Shown: positions 16,931-26,575 of the stretch, piece after piece
How positions within the stretch are numbered: position 1 is the first letter of the stretch
Layout: every line of letters starts with the position of its first letter
Source: Rhizobium sp. P38BS-XIX
GTDB taxonomy: Bacteria; Pseudomonadota; Alphaproteobacteria; Rhizobiales; Rhizobiaceae
Length of the DNA stretch: 64,000 nucleotides
Reading direction: 5' to 3'
NCBI RefSeq assembly: GCF_012641435.1
Contig: NZ_JABAIJ010000004.1
Location: forward strand, 350,428-414,427
Program-made: the position numbers and the translations under genes
The notes under the pieces: generated by a model
The model's input: only the letters and a program-made list of their open reading frames with translations
Told to the model about the DNA's origin: nothing
Database searches by the model: none

Positions 16931-19018
16931 TTACTTGATCGGGCCGGCGCTGCCCGGGGCGCCTGGAAGCTGTTGCGGAAACAGTTCGTATTTGCCCTGT
17001 TTGTCGGCGGCGACCCAAAGACGTTCGCGGATGATCGAATCCTCGGCCCAGTTGAACAGGAAGATCGGCGTACCCGGAGGAACGTTGGAGAAGCGCTTGT
17101 TGATGATCAGCGCGCCGGGATATTCGGTCAGGCCGATATTGTAGAGATGCCCGGTCGAAAGCTTCTGGAATTGCTTCATCAAGGCGACGCGTTCGTCATT
17201 GTCCTTAGAGGTGATGAACTTGTTGACGATATCGACCATATCCTTTTCGAACGGCATCAGATCGAGCTGTCCGCTTTCGGGAGCGCGGTGGTTCCAGCTG
17301 GTGCGCGGGCCGACAGGAGCGAGCTGTTCGGTGTTCTGCACGACCGAGGCAAGCTCGGTGCTGTTGCGGCGGACCATCCAGTCGAAGCGACCACTATAAT
17401 TTGCATCGTCACGCTTGGGGCCGTCGAGCGCATTGATGATGACGCGCAATCCCAGTTTCTCCATCTGGGCAACCACGCCTTCGGCCAGGCTCTTGTCGGT
17501 GGTGTAGTCGTTGCTGACCAGAAGCGTGATTTCGACGTCCTTGCCGCCATTGACGTCGGCCGGGAAATTGACGATGCCATCACCATCCGTGTCCTTCAAC
17601 CCGGCTTTTGCAAGCTCAGCCTTCGCGGCTGTCAGGTCGAACGGATAGTAGACGGTGGACGTGCGGTCGTAATAGGTGCTGCCGGAAGACAAGCCGCCTG
17701 GATAGATCGCCGTAAATGGCCCTTTCACCAGCGATTCCCCCAGCGCCTTGCGATCAAGCGCCATGGTGACCGCCTTGCGGAAATCCTCGTTGCGATTGAG
17801 GTCGCGGATTGCCTTGCCGCGGGCATCGGGGCTGCCCCAGCCGTTGGCGGAGAAGTTCATCTGCAGATTATAGCCGATGAGGCGAGGTCCAAAGGCCAGA
17901 CGCGCCGGGGCGTCGGGCTGTGCGGCGCGCTTCAGCGAGGCGACGAAGTTTTCCGGCTGCTCGAGGTTCGACAGGTCAGCCGAGCCGGCAACGGCCTGCA
18001 CGTCGCGATCGGCCCAGGTCGAAAGCTTATAGTGCAGCTCGTTGAGGTAAGGTAGCTGATTACCCTTCTCGTCGACCTTCCAATAATAGGGATTGCGGCG
18101 CATGACGATGATGTCGTCGGAGCGATATTCGACCGGCACCCAGGCGCCCATGACCGGCATGTTCATATATTCCGGCGGAAAGGCATTCTTGAACTGGTCG
18201 TAGGTGTTCTTGGAATACTTCGGATGCTGCGGCTTCAGGATGTGCGACGGTCCCGGGCAGAAGTTCGGGTAGGCCATTGTGTAGAGATACTGCTTCGGGA
18301 AGGCATCCTTGAAGGTCCATTCGATCGTATAGTCGTCGATCTTCTTGAGCGTCGTCCCCTCTCCGAAAGCTTCCGGCGAGGCGCCGCCGCCCAGCGGTGA
18401 GACGTTCGGGTCGATGACCTCGTCTTCCCAATAGAACATGATGTCGTCAGCGTTGAACGGTACGCCATCGGACCATTTCGCACCTTCGATCAGATGCATG
18501 GTGAGCTTATGACCGTCCGGCGACCATTCCCAACCCTTGGCGAGGTTCGGCAGAGGCTCCATATCCTTGGCTTCGACCTGGAAAAGCGGTGCGGTGCGCG
18601 TCAGGCATTCGGACAGCCCGATATCGATGCCGCCCCAACCTTGCGTCTGGCCGGCTCCGTAGTTCCAACCCTCCGGCCTGCCGCCGATGACATGGCGCAG
18701 GGTGTCGCCATAGACACCGATGCCGTCAGGCATGTTGCCGGTCTTGTAAACGAGCGGTTCCTTCGGCAGCCGATCCTTGACCGGTGGCAGCTTGCCGGCC
18801 TTCACGAAGTTGTCGGTGACCCAGTTGGGCTCGTGATACTCTGGCAGCGCCTTGAATTCGAGAATGGAGCTGCGCTCCACGTATTTGATCTTGCCTTCTG
18901 CCGGGAAGGCGGGCTGAACGGGCGGTACTGTCGGCTCGGCGGCATAGGCGCTCATGGCGATCGCGGATGTGGCAATCGTCAACGCGGCGATAAGGCCGAT
19001 CGGTCGGAAATGTCTCAT
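16931..19018 (-). CDS. agpA: Alpha-galactoside-type solute-binding protein
   Basis: Protein of 695 residues with a Sec signal peptide (hydrophobic core about 7-24, cleavage after AYA near 27). It is an SBP family 5 (peptide/opine type) protein, larger than DppA (about 535 residues) but usual for the Agp-like group. The 'TMHLIEGAKWSDGVPFNADDIMFYWED' region (given here only to place it, about 165-195) carries the family's signature segment. It sits in the periplasm and hands the sugar to AgpB/AgpC. The gene follows agaL1 in an operon whose order matches the S. meliloti agp locus. The exact ligand is inferred from the flanking GH4 genes. Confidence 0.88.
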   Translation of the reverse strand: MRHFRPIGLIAALTIATSAIAMSAYAAEPTVPPVQPAFPAEGKIKYVERSSILEFKALPEYHEPNWVTDNFVKAGKLPPVKDRLPKEPLVYKTGNMPDGIGVYGDTLRHVIGGRPEGWNYGAGQTQGWGGIDIGLSECLTRTAPLFQVEAKDMEPLPNLAKGWEWSPDGHKLTMHLIEGAKWSDGVPFNADDIMFYWEDEVIDPNVSPLGGGASPEAFGEGTTLKKIDDYTIEWTFKDAFPKQYLYTMAYPNFCPGPSHILKPQHPKYSKNTYDQFKNAFPPEYMNMPVMGAWVPVEYRSDDIIVMRRNPYYWKVDEKGNQLPYLNELHYKLSTWADRDVQAVAGSADLSNLEQPENFVASLKRAAQPDAPARLAFGPRLIGYNLQMNFSANGWGSPDARGKAIRDLNRNEDFRKAVTMALDRKALGESLVKGPFTAIYPGGLSSGSTYYDRTSTVYYPFDLTAAKAELAKAGLKDTDGDGIVNFPADVNGGKDVEITLLVSNDYTTDKSLAEGVVAQMEKLGLRVIINALDGPKRDDANYSGRFDWMVRRNSTELASVVQNTEQLAPVGPRTSWNHRAPESGQLDLMPFEKDMVDIVNKFITSKDNDERVALMKQFQKLSTGHLYNIGLTEYPGALIINKRFSNVPPGTPIFLFNWAEDSIIRERLWVAADKQGKYELFPQQLPGAPGSAGPIK

Positions 19019-19152
19019 CTTGTTCTCTCTCCCTAAATCGCGAGCGTTCCGTTCGAGGCCTCGCGTTCCTCCATTGAAACGGAAGAGGGCGGTATCGGCG
19101 GGATATCCCCAAGGGACCCCGCCAACACCTCATCTTCCGATCCGCATGCCGA

Positions 19153-20619
19153 TCAACCGGCCTGTTTCAGGGCGGCTTTTTCTGCGCGCAACTCCTCGAT
19201 CGAACGGACGTTGCGGCTTGCCGCACCCTTCCAATCGCGCGTCTTGACCTTGCCGCGGGACAGGCGCTCCTTCGCCCCTTCGACGGCATGGGCGTATTGT
19301 GGCAACCAGCGGGCCTCGGCGACCACCATCTCGTCGACCATCTGCCAGACCTCCTCCGGTGTGGCGACGGCGCCGACCAGCGGATCATGCAGGACGGCAA
19401 GCTTCAAGAGGTCGATATCTCCGCTAATGGCAGCATGAACGGACATGCGCTGAACATTGATCGAGGACATGCAGGTGGCGGCGCAAGCCTCTGGCAGCGT
19501 GATGCCGGCGACCATGTTGATGCCGAAGCGGTCGACGAAGCCCGGTGACTCGATGATGGCGTCATTGGGCAGATTGGTGATGACGCCGTTGTTCTTGACG
19601 TTGAAATGGCCGCGATAGACACGGTTGGTTTCCAGCGCTTCGAGAATATGGCTTGCGTGCTCGTTGGAGCGGCGTGCTGGATCGATCGGCTGCGAAGCGC
19701 TATCGAGGATCTGCTGGAATTCCGTCTCGAACCAGTTGCGAGTCTCCGTCGAGTGGCGCAGATAGCCGCCGGTCTCGCCGTGGATCCAGTCCGACATGTC
19801 GATCCATTTGTTGATCTCGTCGGGGCGCTTGCGATACCAGGGCAGATATTCGGACAGATGCCCGTTGCTTTCCGTCGAATAGACGCCGAAGCGCTTCAAG
19901 ACATCGATGCGCAGCTTTTCCTGCTGCGAGAACACCGGATGCGCCTCGAAGGCTGCGATCAGCTCGTCCTTGCCGATCTTGCGGCCGTTGAGGCGCAGGT
20001 CGACGAACCAGGTCTGATGGTTGATACCCGAGCAGATATAGTCGAGTTCGCTCTTGTCCTTGGCGCCGAGCACTTCGGCGATCTGTTCGGCACCGTGCTG
20101 CACGCCGTGGCAAAGGCCGATCGTTTCAACCTTGCCGTATTCGATCGCCGCCCAGGTGTTCATCGCCATCGGGTTGGCATAGTTCAGGAACTTGGCGCCG
20201 CCTTCGGCGACTTCACGGATATCCTTGCAGAAATCGAGAATGACCGGGATGTTGCGCTGGCCGTAGAGAATGCCGCCGGCGCAGATCGTATCGCCGACGC
20301 ATTGGTCGATACCGTATTTCAGCGGAATGCGGATATCTTCGGCGTAGGCTTCCAGACCGCCGACGCGCACGCAGCTGATGATATAGCGTGCGCCTTCCAA
20401 AGCTTGGCGGCGATTTGTTGTGGCGGTGACGCGCGTCGGCAAGTTGTTCGATTCAACGATCCGGTCAAGGATCGCCTTGATCATCGTCAGATTGTGCTCA
20501 CTCATGTCCGTGAGCGCGAATTCGACGTCGCGGAATTCCGGAACGCAAAGAATGTCGGTGAACAGTTTTTTCGTGAAGCCGACGCTGCCAGCGCCGATAA
20601 TAGCGATTTTGAAACTCAT
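19153..20619 (-). CDS. agaL1: Family 4 glycosidase, probable alpha-galactosidase
   Basis: Protein of 488 residues from ATG 20619 (AAGGTGAGG just upstream). NAD-binding motif IIGAGSVGF (7-15), metal-site segments GLCHGVQHG and GINHQTW. It is a diverged paralogue of the GH4 gene at 11562-12932 and about 30 residues longer, mostly in the C-terminus. It is the first gene of the six-gene alpha-galactoside operon and is divergent from the AraC-type regulator across 212 bases. Two GH4 enzymes in one operon suggest different linkages or chain lengths, as in S. meliloti agaL1/agaL2. Confidence 0.85.
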   Translation of the reverse strand: MSFKIAIIGAGSVGFTKKLFTDILCVPEFRDVEFALTDMSEHNLTMIKAILDRIVESNNLPTRVTATTNRRQALEGARYIISCVRVGGLEAYAEDIRIPLKYGIDQCVGDTICAGGILYGQRNIPVILDFCKDIREVAEGGAKFLNYANPMAMNTWAAIEYGKVETIGLCHGVQHGAEQIAEVLGAKDKSELDYICSGINHQTWFVDLRLNGRKIGKDELIAAFEAHPVFSQQEKLRIDVLKRFGVYSTESNGHLSEYLPWYRKRPDEINKWIDMSDWIHGETGGYLRHSTETRNWFETEFQQILDSASQPIDPARRSNEHASHILEALETNRVYRGHFNVKNNGVITNLPNDAIIESPGFVDRFGINMVAGITLPEACAATCMSSINVQRMSVHAAISGDIDLLKLAVLHDPLVGAVATPEEVWQMVDEMVVAEARWLPQYAHAVEGAKERLSRGKVKTRDWKGAASRNVRSIEELRAEKAALKQAG

Positions 20620-20758
20620 GATCCTCACCTTCAAGTCGATCGAACGCGCAGCGGTAGGGAAGAAAGCAGCATTTTCGTCCCATGGTCGCATCGACTGCGA
20701 AAAGGGGCCAAAATCGTGGGTTTTCCTCCAATCGCCGATCCTCTTCGGCGGTCAAGCG

Positions 20759-20787
20759 CTGTTTTCTGGCGGGATTATGCCTATAAT
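20759..20787 (+). promoter_or_regulatory. Candidate promoter for the AraC-type regulator
   Basis: A perfect TATAAT (20782-20787) lies 17 bases after CTGTTT, a weak -35. The -10 is embedded in the small inverted repeat ATTAT-gcct-ATAAT. It is 45 bases upstream of the GTG start of the regulator, in the divergent gap with agaL1. The -35 match is poor, as expected of an activated or moderate promoter. Confidence 0.35.
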
Positions 20788-20831
20788 CACAGAGGCGAAC
20801 AGAGAACTATTATGCTTTTGAGGGTAATTTT

Positions 20832-21722
20832 GTGCTGCAGGAACTGATCGACAACGGGCAGGTGATGCGGACGGTTTCGTTGCCGCGTGGACGTCACCGA
20901 CTGCACGCCATGCCGACGAGCGCCGGCTATGAAATCAGGCACGACGAACCTTATGATTGGGACGGGCGTCGGCGCGGCCAGACGCCGTTTACCGTGCTCC
21001 AGCACACGATCAGCGGCACCGGCCGTCTTCGCTATGAGAACCGCAGCTATCGCGTTAATGCCGGCGACACCCTGCTGGTTCTCGTGCCGCATAATCATCG
21101 ATACTGGTTGGAGAAAGGAGAGCGATGGGAATATTTCTGGCTCTCCATGAATGGTGAGGAGGCGTTGCGGATTCACCGGCTGATCCTGTCTGCCGCCGGT
21201 CCGGTTTTGAAACTGCAACAAGTCACGATCGATCATCTCGCCGATTGCAGTCTACGGCTGGTGAGAGGCGCCAAGACGCCCGCCTCGGCGTCGGCGATCG
21301 CCTACGAAGCAGCCATGGTCCTCTATGATGACGTTTTCGGTTCGCACGCATTTGCTGCCGATCGTTCAGCGATGCAGATTGTGATCGACCATATCAACGA
21401 CAATCTCGACAAGCCGCTGCCTGTCGACGAGCTTGCCAGGGTGAGCGGCCTCAGCCGGGCGCATTTCTCGCGCGTCTTTTCCGAGAGCGAGGGCGTGCCG
21501 CCGGCAGAGTTTGTGCTGCAACAGCGCATGCAGCGCGCAGCGAAACTGTTGACGAAGGCGGCCTTCATTCCAGTCAAGGAGGTGGCGATCATGTCGGGTT
21601 TCGACGATGCCAACTACTTTTCAAAAGTGTTTCGCCGGATCTACGGCATCAACCCGACGGAGTTTCGCACGACGGGCATGTACGCGTCGGTCCGCAGTCC
21701 CGCCGAGCAGGCGAGAAGCTGA
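20832..21722 (+). CDS. agpT: AraC-family transcriptional regulator (AgpT-like)
   Basis: Protein of 296 residues starting at GTG behind GAGGG. The N-terminal half is a cupin-like ligand-binding domain (about 20-150). The C-terminal 100 residues are the two-helix AraC DNA-binding domain: 'VDELARVSGLSRAHFSRVFSE' is HTH1, and 'VKEVAIMSGFDDANYFSKVFRR' is HTH2. It is divergent from agaL1 and therefore probably activates the alpha-galactoside operon, as AgpT does in S. meliloti. The beta-galactosidase gene downstream may share its transcript or its control. Confidence 0.82.
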   Translation: MLQELIDNGQVMRTVSLPRGRHRLHAMPTSAGYEIRHDEPYDWDGRRRGQTPFTVLQHTISGTGRLRYENRSYRVNAGDTLLVLVPHNHRYWLEKGERWEYFWLSMNGEEALRIHRLILSAAGPVLKLQQVTIDHLADCSLRLVRGAKTPASASAIAYEAAMVLYDDVFGSHAFAADRSAMQIVIDHINDNLDKPLPVDELARVSGLSRAHFSRVFSESEGVPPAEFVLQQRMQRAAKLLTKAAFIPVKEVAIMSGFDDANYFSKVFRRIYGINPTEFRTTGMYASVRSPAEQARS

Positions 21723-21904
21723 CGCCTCCGGAAAGAAGAACTCCCCCGCCGGATGTTCGAATTCGCCAACGGGTCGCATTGCGCCGGCGCGATGAGATTG
21801 TATAGATATCGCCCCGCGGCATTCTCCCTGCCGGCCGCACACCTGATTTCCTCTGCAACATGTGTTCGTCAGCCGATACGACGGGCTTAATGATAGGATT
21901 GAAT

Positions 21905-24148
21905 ATGCGTTCCGTTGCCGCCTTCAACGAATCCTGGACGTTTCGCGAGGGATTTTCGCCCGAGAACTTAGGTCGCGCGCAGGATGGGCAGCCCGTGACG
22001 CTGCCGCACACCGCCGTCGAGTTGCCCTTCAATTACTTCGATGAAAAGGCCTATCAGCGCGCCTTCACCTACCAGAAGGTTCTGAATTGGGATGAAGCAT
22101 TTGCCGGGCGCGAGGTTTCACTGATTTTCGATGCAGCCATGGCCGATGCCGTCGTCTATCTGAACGGTGAGGAGACTGTCGCTCACAAGGACGGCTACAC
22201 GCCTTTCGAAGCTCGTCTGACGGGTCGCCTGAAAAAGGGTGAAAACCTGATCACGGTCAAGATCGACGGCAGCGAAAATCCGCAGATCCCACCTTTCGGC
22301 GGGCGCATCGATTATCTGACCTATGCCGGCATTTATCGCGACGTCTGGCTGAAACTGACCGCTCCGGTGTCGATCGCCAACATCAAGGTCGAGACCGCGG
22401 AGGTTCTGGCTGAACGCAAGTCCGTCAGGGTACGCTGCGATATAGCCAATCCGCAAAAGCTATCGGCCAAGGGTACAGTCAAGGTGACGCTTCGTTCCCA
22501 AGATGGCGCGGCGCTGGCGTCGGCGGAAGCTGATACCGCGGGCGAAAGCGTGACGCTGAGCTTCAACGACCTGACGGAGATTTCGTTTTGGCAGCTCGAA
22601 AATCCCGTCCTCTATTCGGTCGACGTCGAGCTTGTGACCGATCATGGGGTGGACCGTCATGCCGCGACCTTCGGATTTCGCACCGCAAGCTTTACCGCCG
22701 AAGGTTTTGTCCTGAATGGCAAGGCATTGAAGTTACGCGGGCTCAACCGTCATCAGGCCTTCCCCTATGTCGGCTATGCAATGGGTCGCTCCGCCCAAGA
22801 GCGTGATGCGGAAATCATGAAGCACACGCTGAAGTGCAACATCGTCCGCACGTCGCATTATCCGCAGTCGAAGTGGTTCCTCGATCACTGCGATCGCATC
22901 GGTCTGTTGGTCTTCGAGGAAATCCCTGGCTGGCAGCATATCGGCGATGAGGAATGGCAGCAGGAATCGATCCGCAACGTCCGCCGCATGATCGAGCGTG
23001 ATTGGAACCATCCCTCGATCGTCATCTGGGGCGTGCGCATCAACGAATCCCAGGATTCGCATGACTTCTACGCCGAAACCAACCGGCTGGCGCGCGAGCT
23101 CGATCCGACTCGGCAGACCGGCGGCGTTCGTTACATCACCGAAAGCGAGCTTCTCGAAGACGTCTACACGATGAACGATTTCATCCTCGGCAACGAGGAG
23201 CTGCCCGGCGCCAATCGCCCACGCACGCCACTGCGCCCACAGCAGGAAAATACTGGTCTTTCAAGGGATGTGCCCTATCTGATCACCGAATTCGGCGGCC
23301 ATATGTACCCGACGAAGATCTACGATCAGGAGCAGCGCCAGGCTGAACACGTTCGCCGCCATCTGGAGGTTTTGAACGCCGCTTATGGCGATCCATCGAT
23401 CTCTGGGGCTATCGGCTGGTGCATGTTCGATTATAACACGCACAGCGATTTCGGTTCAGGGGATCGCATCTGCTACCACGGCGTCATGGACATGTTCCGA
23501 GAGCCGAAGTTTGCCGCCTATGTCTATGCCAGCCAGTGCGAGCCTTCCGAAGAAATCGTCATGAAGCCTGTGACGATCTGGGCGCGCGGTGAGCGCAACA
23601 TTGGCGGTGCGCTGCCACTCACCGTGCTGACCAACTGCGACGAGGTCGAACTGCGCTATGGGTCTCTGACCAAGCGTCTTGGCCCTGATCGCGAGAACTT
23701 CTCGCATTTGCCGCATCCACCTGTTGTTTTCGATCATCGCTCCTTCACGCCGGATGAACTTGGCGTATGGGGCATGGAGTGGGAGGATGTGCATTTCACC
23801 GGCTATATCGGCGGCAAGCCGGTGGTTGAGCAGTACATGGTCGCCAATCCGCTGCCGACGTCACTCGAGGTGGAGGCAGACGCCGACAGTTTGCATGCTG
23901 GCGAACGCGATACGGTGCGCATTATCGTACGCGCGCTCGATCAGGCCCGCTCGCGTCTCGCGTTCCTCAATGAAGCCATTTCGATCAAGGTCGATGGTCC
24001 GGCCAGGGTTATCGGACCCGAGACGGTTGCTTTCCAGGGCGGAACCACGGGTTTCTGGCTGCAGGCAACCGGAGAGACCGGCTCAATCAAGCTTGAAGTG
24101 GCGTCTCCGCGCTTTGCCAGCCAGAGCTTAAGCCTGACCGCGAAGTGA
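21905..24148 (+). CDS. Family 2 glycosidase, probable beta-galactosidase
   Basis: Protein of 747 residues from ATG 21905; the frame is open to 21860, but the family-like sequence begins here. It has the GH2 order: N-terminal jelly-roll sugar-binding domain (1-170), Ig-like domain (about 175-270), TIM barrel with acid/base E381 in RINESQD and nucleophile E462 in ITEFGG, then C-terminal beta domains. It has no signal peptide, so it acts in the cytoplasm on disaccharides brought in by a transporter. Beta-galactosidase or beta-glucuronidase activity are both possible; the galactoside context favours the former. It converges with the regulator gene that follows. Confidence 0.85.
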   Translation: MRSVAAFNESWTFREGFSPENLGRAQDGQPVTLPHTAVELPFNYFDEKAYQRAFTYQKVLNWDEAFAGREVSLIFDAAMADAVVYLNGEETVAHKDGYTPFEARLTGRLKKGENLITVKIDGSENPQIPPFGGRIDYLTYAGIYRDVWLKLTAPVSIANIKVETAEVLAERKSVRVRCDIANPQKLSAKGTVKVTLRSQDGAALASAEADTAGESVTLSFNDLTEISFWQLENPVLYSVDVELVTDHGVDRHAATFGFRTASFTAEGFVLNGKALKLRGLNRHQAFPYVGYAMGRSAQERDAEIMKHTLKCNIVRTSHYPQSKWFLDHCDRIGLLVFEEIPGWQHIGDEEWQQESIRNVRRMIERDWNHPSIVIWGVRINESQDSHDFYAETNRLARELDPTRQTGGVRYITESELLEDVYTMNDFILGNEELPGANRPRTPLRPQQENTGLSRDVPYLITEFGGHMYPTKIYDQEQRQAEHVRRHLEVLNAAYGDPSISGAIGWCMFDYNTHSDFGSGDRICYHGVMDMFREPKFAAYVYASQCEPSEEIVMKPVTIWARGERNIGGALPLTVLTNCDEVELRYGSLTKRLGPDRENFSHLPHPPVVFDHRSFTPDELGVWGMEWEDVHFTGYIGGKPVVEQYMVANPLPTSLEVEADADSLHAGERDTVRIIVRALDQARSRLAFLNEAISIKVDGPARVIGPETVAFQGGTTGFWLQATGETGSIKLEVASPRFASQSLSLTAK

Positions 24149-24169
24149 ATAATGGGCCGTCTCTCGCTG

Positions 24170-25081
24170 TCAGGCAGCAGAGCCGGCGATCTCGCTCGTC
24201 GCCTGCGGGATCGATTGCAGCAGCGTCTGCCGCGCCGAGGCAAGATGTTGACGGCAAGCGACGTCGATCCTTTGCTGATCGCGCGATTGCAGGGCCGCGA
24301 TATAATCCAGGTGCTCAGCAACTGCGCGGGCGTTTCGTTCGCGGGCGAAAGCCTTGTTCCATTGATAGTGATAGTGGAAAATGATGGCGATCACGTCGTA
24401 AAAATCAGCGATGAAACGGTTCTTCGATGCGCGATGGATGAGGAGGTGGAATTTCTCGTCCAGTCTTGAAAAGTCGCGATAATGCGCATCGAAATCGTCA
24501 AGCAGCCTGTGGTGTTGCTGCTCGATTGCCCTGAGATCGTCCCAGGCGCGATGGTTGGCAGGCAGGCGTCCGAATTCGGCGGCGGAATGCAATTCGAACA
24601 TCTCACGCACATCGGCAAGCTCAAGCGCGAATTCGCTGGTGAAGCCCTTGAGAATCCAATGACTGTTCGGCCGTTTTTCAATCAGGCCGAAGCGGCTGAA
24701 GCGAATGAGGAATTCGCGGACAACTGACGTGCCGGTGCCGATCTCGCGCGCCAATTCCAGTTCGTTGATCTGCATGCCGGGTTGAGCCTCGTCCGACATG
24801 ATGCGCATCATGAAGCTGCGCTCGATGATGTCGTGCAAAGAGTCAGTCTCTTCCTTTGGGAAGAGATCGGCCTCTGTCGGGATGCGTAGCACCGTTTTTT
24901 GCCGCTTGTTCCAGAGGATGATGCCCGCGTCACTGAGCCGCATCAGGATCGCCCGCGCCGTGCTGCGGCTGACGCCGAGTTCGGCTGCGATTTCCGGCTC
25001 GCTCGGGAGCTCGGTGTCGGCTTTCAGGCGTGCCGCGTAGCGATTGTAAGCCTCCTTGAAGAGCGTGTTTTGTCTGGCCAT
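24170..25081 (-). CDS. GntR/FCD-type regulator with two winged-helix domains
   Basis: Protein of 303 residues from ATG 25081, with GAGGGGG just upstream. Residues about 8-70 form a GntR-like winged helix ('LPSEPEIAAELGVSRSTARA'). Residues about 80-145 form a second one ('INELELAREIGTGTSVVREF', ending 'LIEKRPNSHWIL'). An alpha-helical FCD ligand-binding domain with metal-site-type His residues (LHSAAEFGRL, FHLLIHRAS) takes up about 150-290. The usual FadR/GntR-FCD protein has one winged helix in about 230 residues. It is divergent from the aldo/keto reductase and sugar importer genes and probably represses them until a sugar or sugar acid binds. Confidence 0.82.
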   Translation of the reverse strand: MARQNTLFKEAYNRYAARLKADTELPSEPEIAAELGVSRSTARAILMRLSDAGIILWNKRQKTVLRIPTEADLFPKEETDSLHDIIERSFMMRIMSDEAQPGMQINELELAREIGTGTSVVREFLIRFSRFGLIEKRPNSHWILKGFTSEFALELADVREMFELHSAAEFGRLPANHRAWDDLRAIEQQHHRLLDDFDAHYRDFSRLDEKFHLLIHRASKNRFIADFYDVIAIIFHYHYQWNKAFARERNARAVAEHLDYIAALQSRDQQRIDVACRQHLASARQTLLQSIPQATSEIAGSAA

Positions 25082-25213
25082 TTCCCCCTCGCGTGTCGTC
25101 ACCGCTCTTTGTTGGCGGCGCTGTCTGAACCATGTTCGAATGGCAGTCAATTGCAGGAGTCTTGTCGGCGTGTTCCCAACCGCCTCTCCCCAAGGCGTCG
25201 GGCGATTTCCTCG

Positions 25214-25242
25214 TTGACACCAAAATGTTTATTGTAGATAAA
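25214..25242 (+). promoter_or_regulatory. Candidate promoter and operator of the sugar-uptake operon
   Basis: TTGACA (25214-25219) followed after 17 bases by GATAAA (or after 15 by TAGATA) makes a good sigma-70 promoter reading towards the aldo/keto reductase. Overlapping the -10 is the inverted repeat TTTAT-tgtag-ATAAA (25228-25242), a plausible site for the divergently encoded GntR-type regulator, where binding would block polymerase. Confidence 0.5.
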
Positions 25243-25378
25243 AAACAAAATCAATTGGTGGATGGAATGGGAGTTTTCTGTCACACCTGATGGTAGGGAG
25301 GATATCCGGCGGCCGTGAGACAGCGCGCCCCAGGCGGCGCCGTCAATATACCATGACAGCCATCACAAGGGAGAGGTG

Positions 25379-26398
25379 ATGCAGACAAGAAGAATAGGCA
25401 GGACGGACCTTGAGGTCACGGAGATCAGCTTCGGCGCTGCGGCGTTGGGGGGTCTCTATCGTGCTTGCCCGCGGGATCAGGCCATGGCGACCCTGCAAGC
25501 TGCATGGGATAGCGGTATCCGTTACTTTGACGTCGCTCCCTGGTATGGTTTCGGTCTTGGCGAGCGTCGTGTCGGCGATTTCCTGCGCGATCAACCTGAA
25601 AACAGTTACGTGCTGTCCACGAAGGTTGGTCGCCTCATGAGACCGGTGCCGAGCGACAAGGTGCCGAATTACGGTTATATCGACCCGCTTCCCTTCGATG
25701 CCGACTATGATTACTCCTATGACGGCATCATGCGCTCGGTCGAGTTCAGCTACGCGCGCCTTGGCCTCAACCGCATCGATATTCTCTATGTCCACGACAT
25801 CGGAGGCTACACGCACGGCAAGGCGCTTAACGATCGTTATCTCGGCCAGCTGCTCAATTCCGGACTAAAGGCTCTGGAGGAGCTGAAATCATCGGGGGCG
25901 ATCAAAGCCTATGGTCTAGGGGTCAATGAAGTGCCGGTCTGTCTGGACGTGATGCACGAAGCCGATATCGACTGCATTCTGATGGCTGGACGTTACACGC
26001 TGCTCGACCGGTCTGCTGTTGCCGAGCTTTTGCCGCTTTGCGAAAAGAAGGGAACGTCGCTGGTCGTTGGTGGCGTCTTCAACTCCGGCATTTTGGCAAC
26101 CGGCCCCGTGCCCGGCGCGCATTTCGATTATCTTCCGGCGACGCCGGATATTCTGGCCAAGGTTGGAGCGATGGAAGAAATCGCGCGCAAGCACGACGTG
26201 CCGCTCGCAAAGCCGGCCCTTCAGTTTCCACTGCGCAGTCCCAGCGTGGCCTCGGTCCTGATCGGCACGGCAAAGCCGGAAAGTCTTGTCCGCAACATGC
26301 AGCTGGTAGAGCCAAGACTCTCCGACAACATTTACGCGGAATTCGATGGATTGACTATTGTAGCGCCTCCGTTGGGAGACGAGGCGGTTCGGGTCTAG
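25379..26398 (+). CDS. Aldo/keto reductase, D-threo-aldose 1-dehydrogenase-like
   Basis: Protein of 339 residues, a TIM-barrel NAD(P)-dependent oxidoreductase. The catalytic tetrad is visible: D51 and Y56 (DVAPWYG), K82 (STKVGR) and H139 (YVHDIGG). The layout fits the group containing L-fucose/D-threo-aldose dehydrogenase and pyridoxal 4-dehydrogenase. It is cytoplasmic and would oxidise the imported sugar to its lactone. ATG 25379 is used, with GGGAG upstream. It is the first gene of an operon that continues with a ribose-type ABC importer, so its substrate should be that importer's ligand. Confidence 0.85.
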   Translation: MQTRRIGRTDLEVTEISFGAAALGGLYRACPRDQAMATLQAAWDSGIRYFDVAPWYGFGLGERRVGDFLRDQPENSYVLSTKVGRLMRPVPSDKVPNYGYIDPLPFDADYDYSYDGIMRSVEFSYARLGLNRIDILYVHDIGGYTHGKALNDRYLGQLLNSGLKALEELKSSGAIKAYGLGVNEVPVCLDVMHEADIDCILMAGRYTLLDRSAVAELLPLCEKKGTSLVVGGVFNSGILATGPVPGAHFDYLPATPDILAKVGAMEEIARKHDVPLAKPALQFPLRSPSVASVLIGTAKPESLVRNMQLVEPRLSDNIYAEFDGLTIVAPPLGDEAVRV

Positions 26399-26575
26399 CA
26401 GATAGGAGCTATCGAGCTGTCGGGAGAGACGGCTTCGAGGAGGAGGAAAGCCTGTTTTGGCGTCGGCGGCCTTTCCGCCACGCGATGCGCGACACCGCAA
26501 GGGGTTGCGATACCGAGCCGTAAGCGTTCAACGGCCGGTATGCGGGAGAACAGAGCGCGTTGAGAGGAGAAGCAG

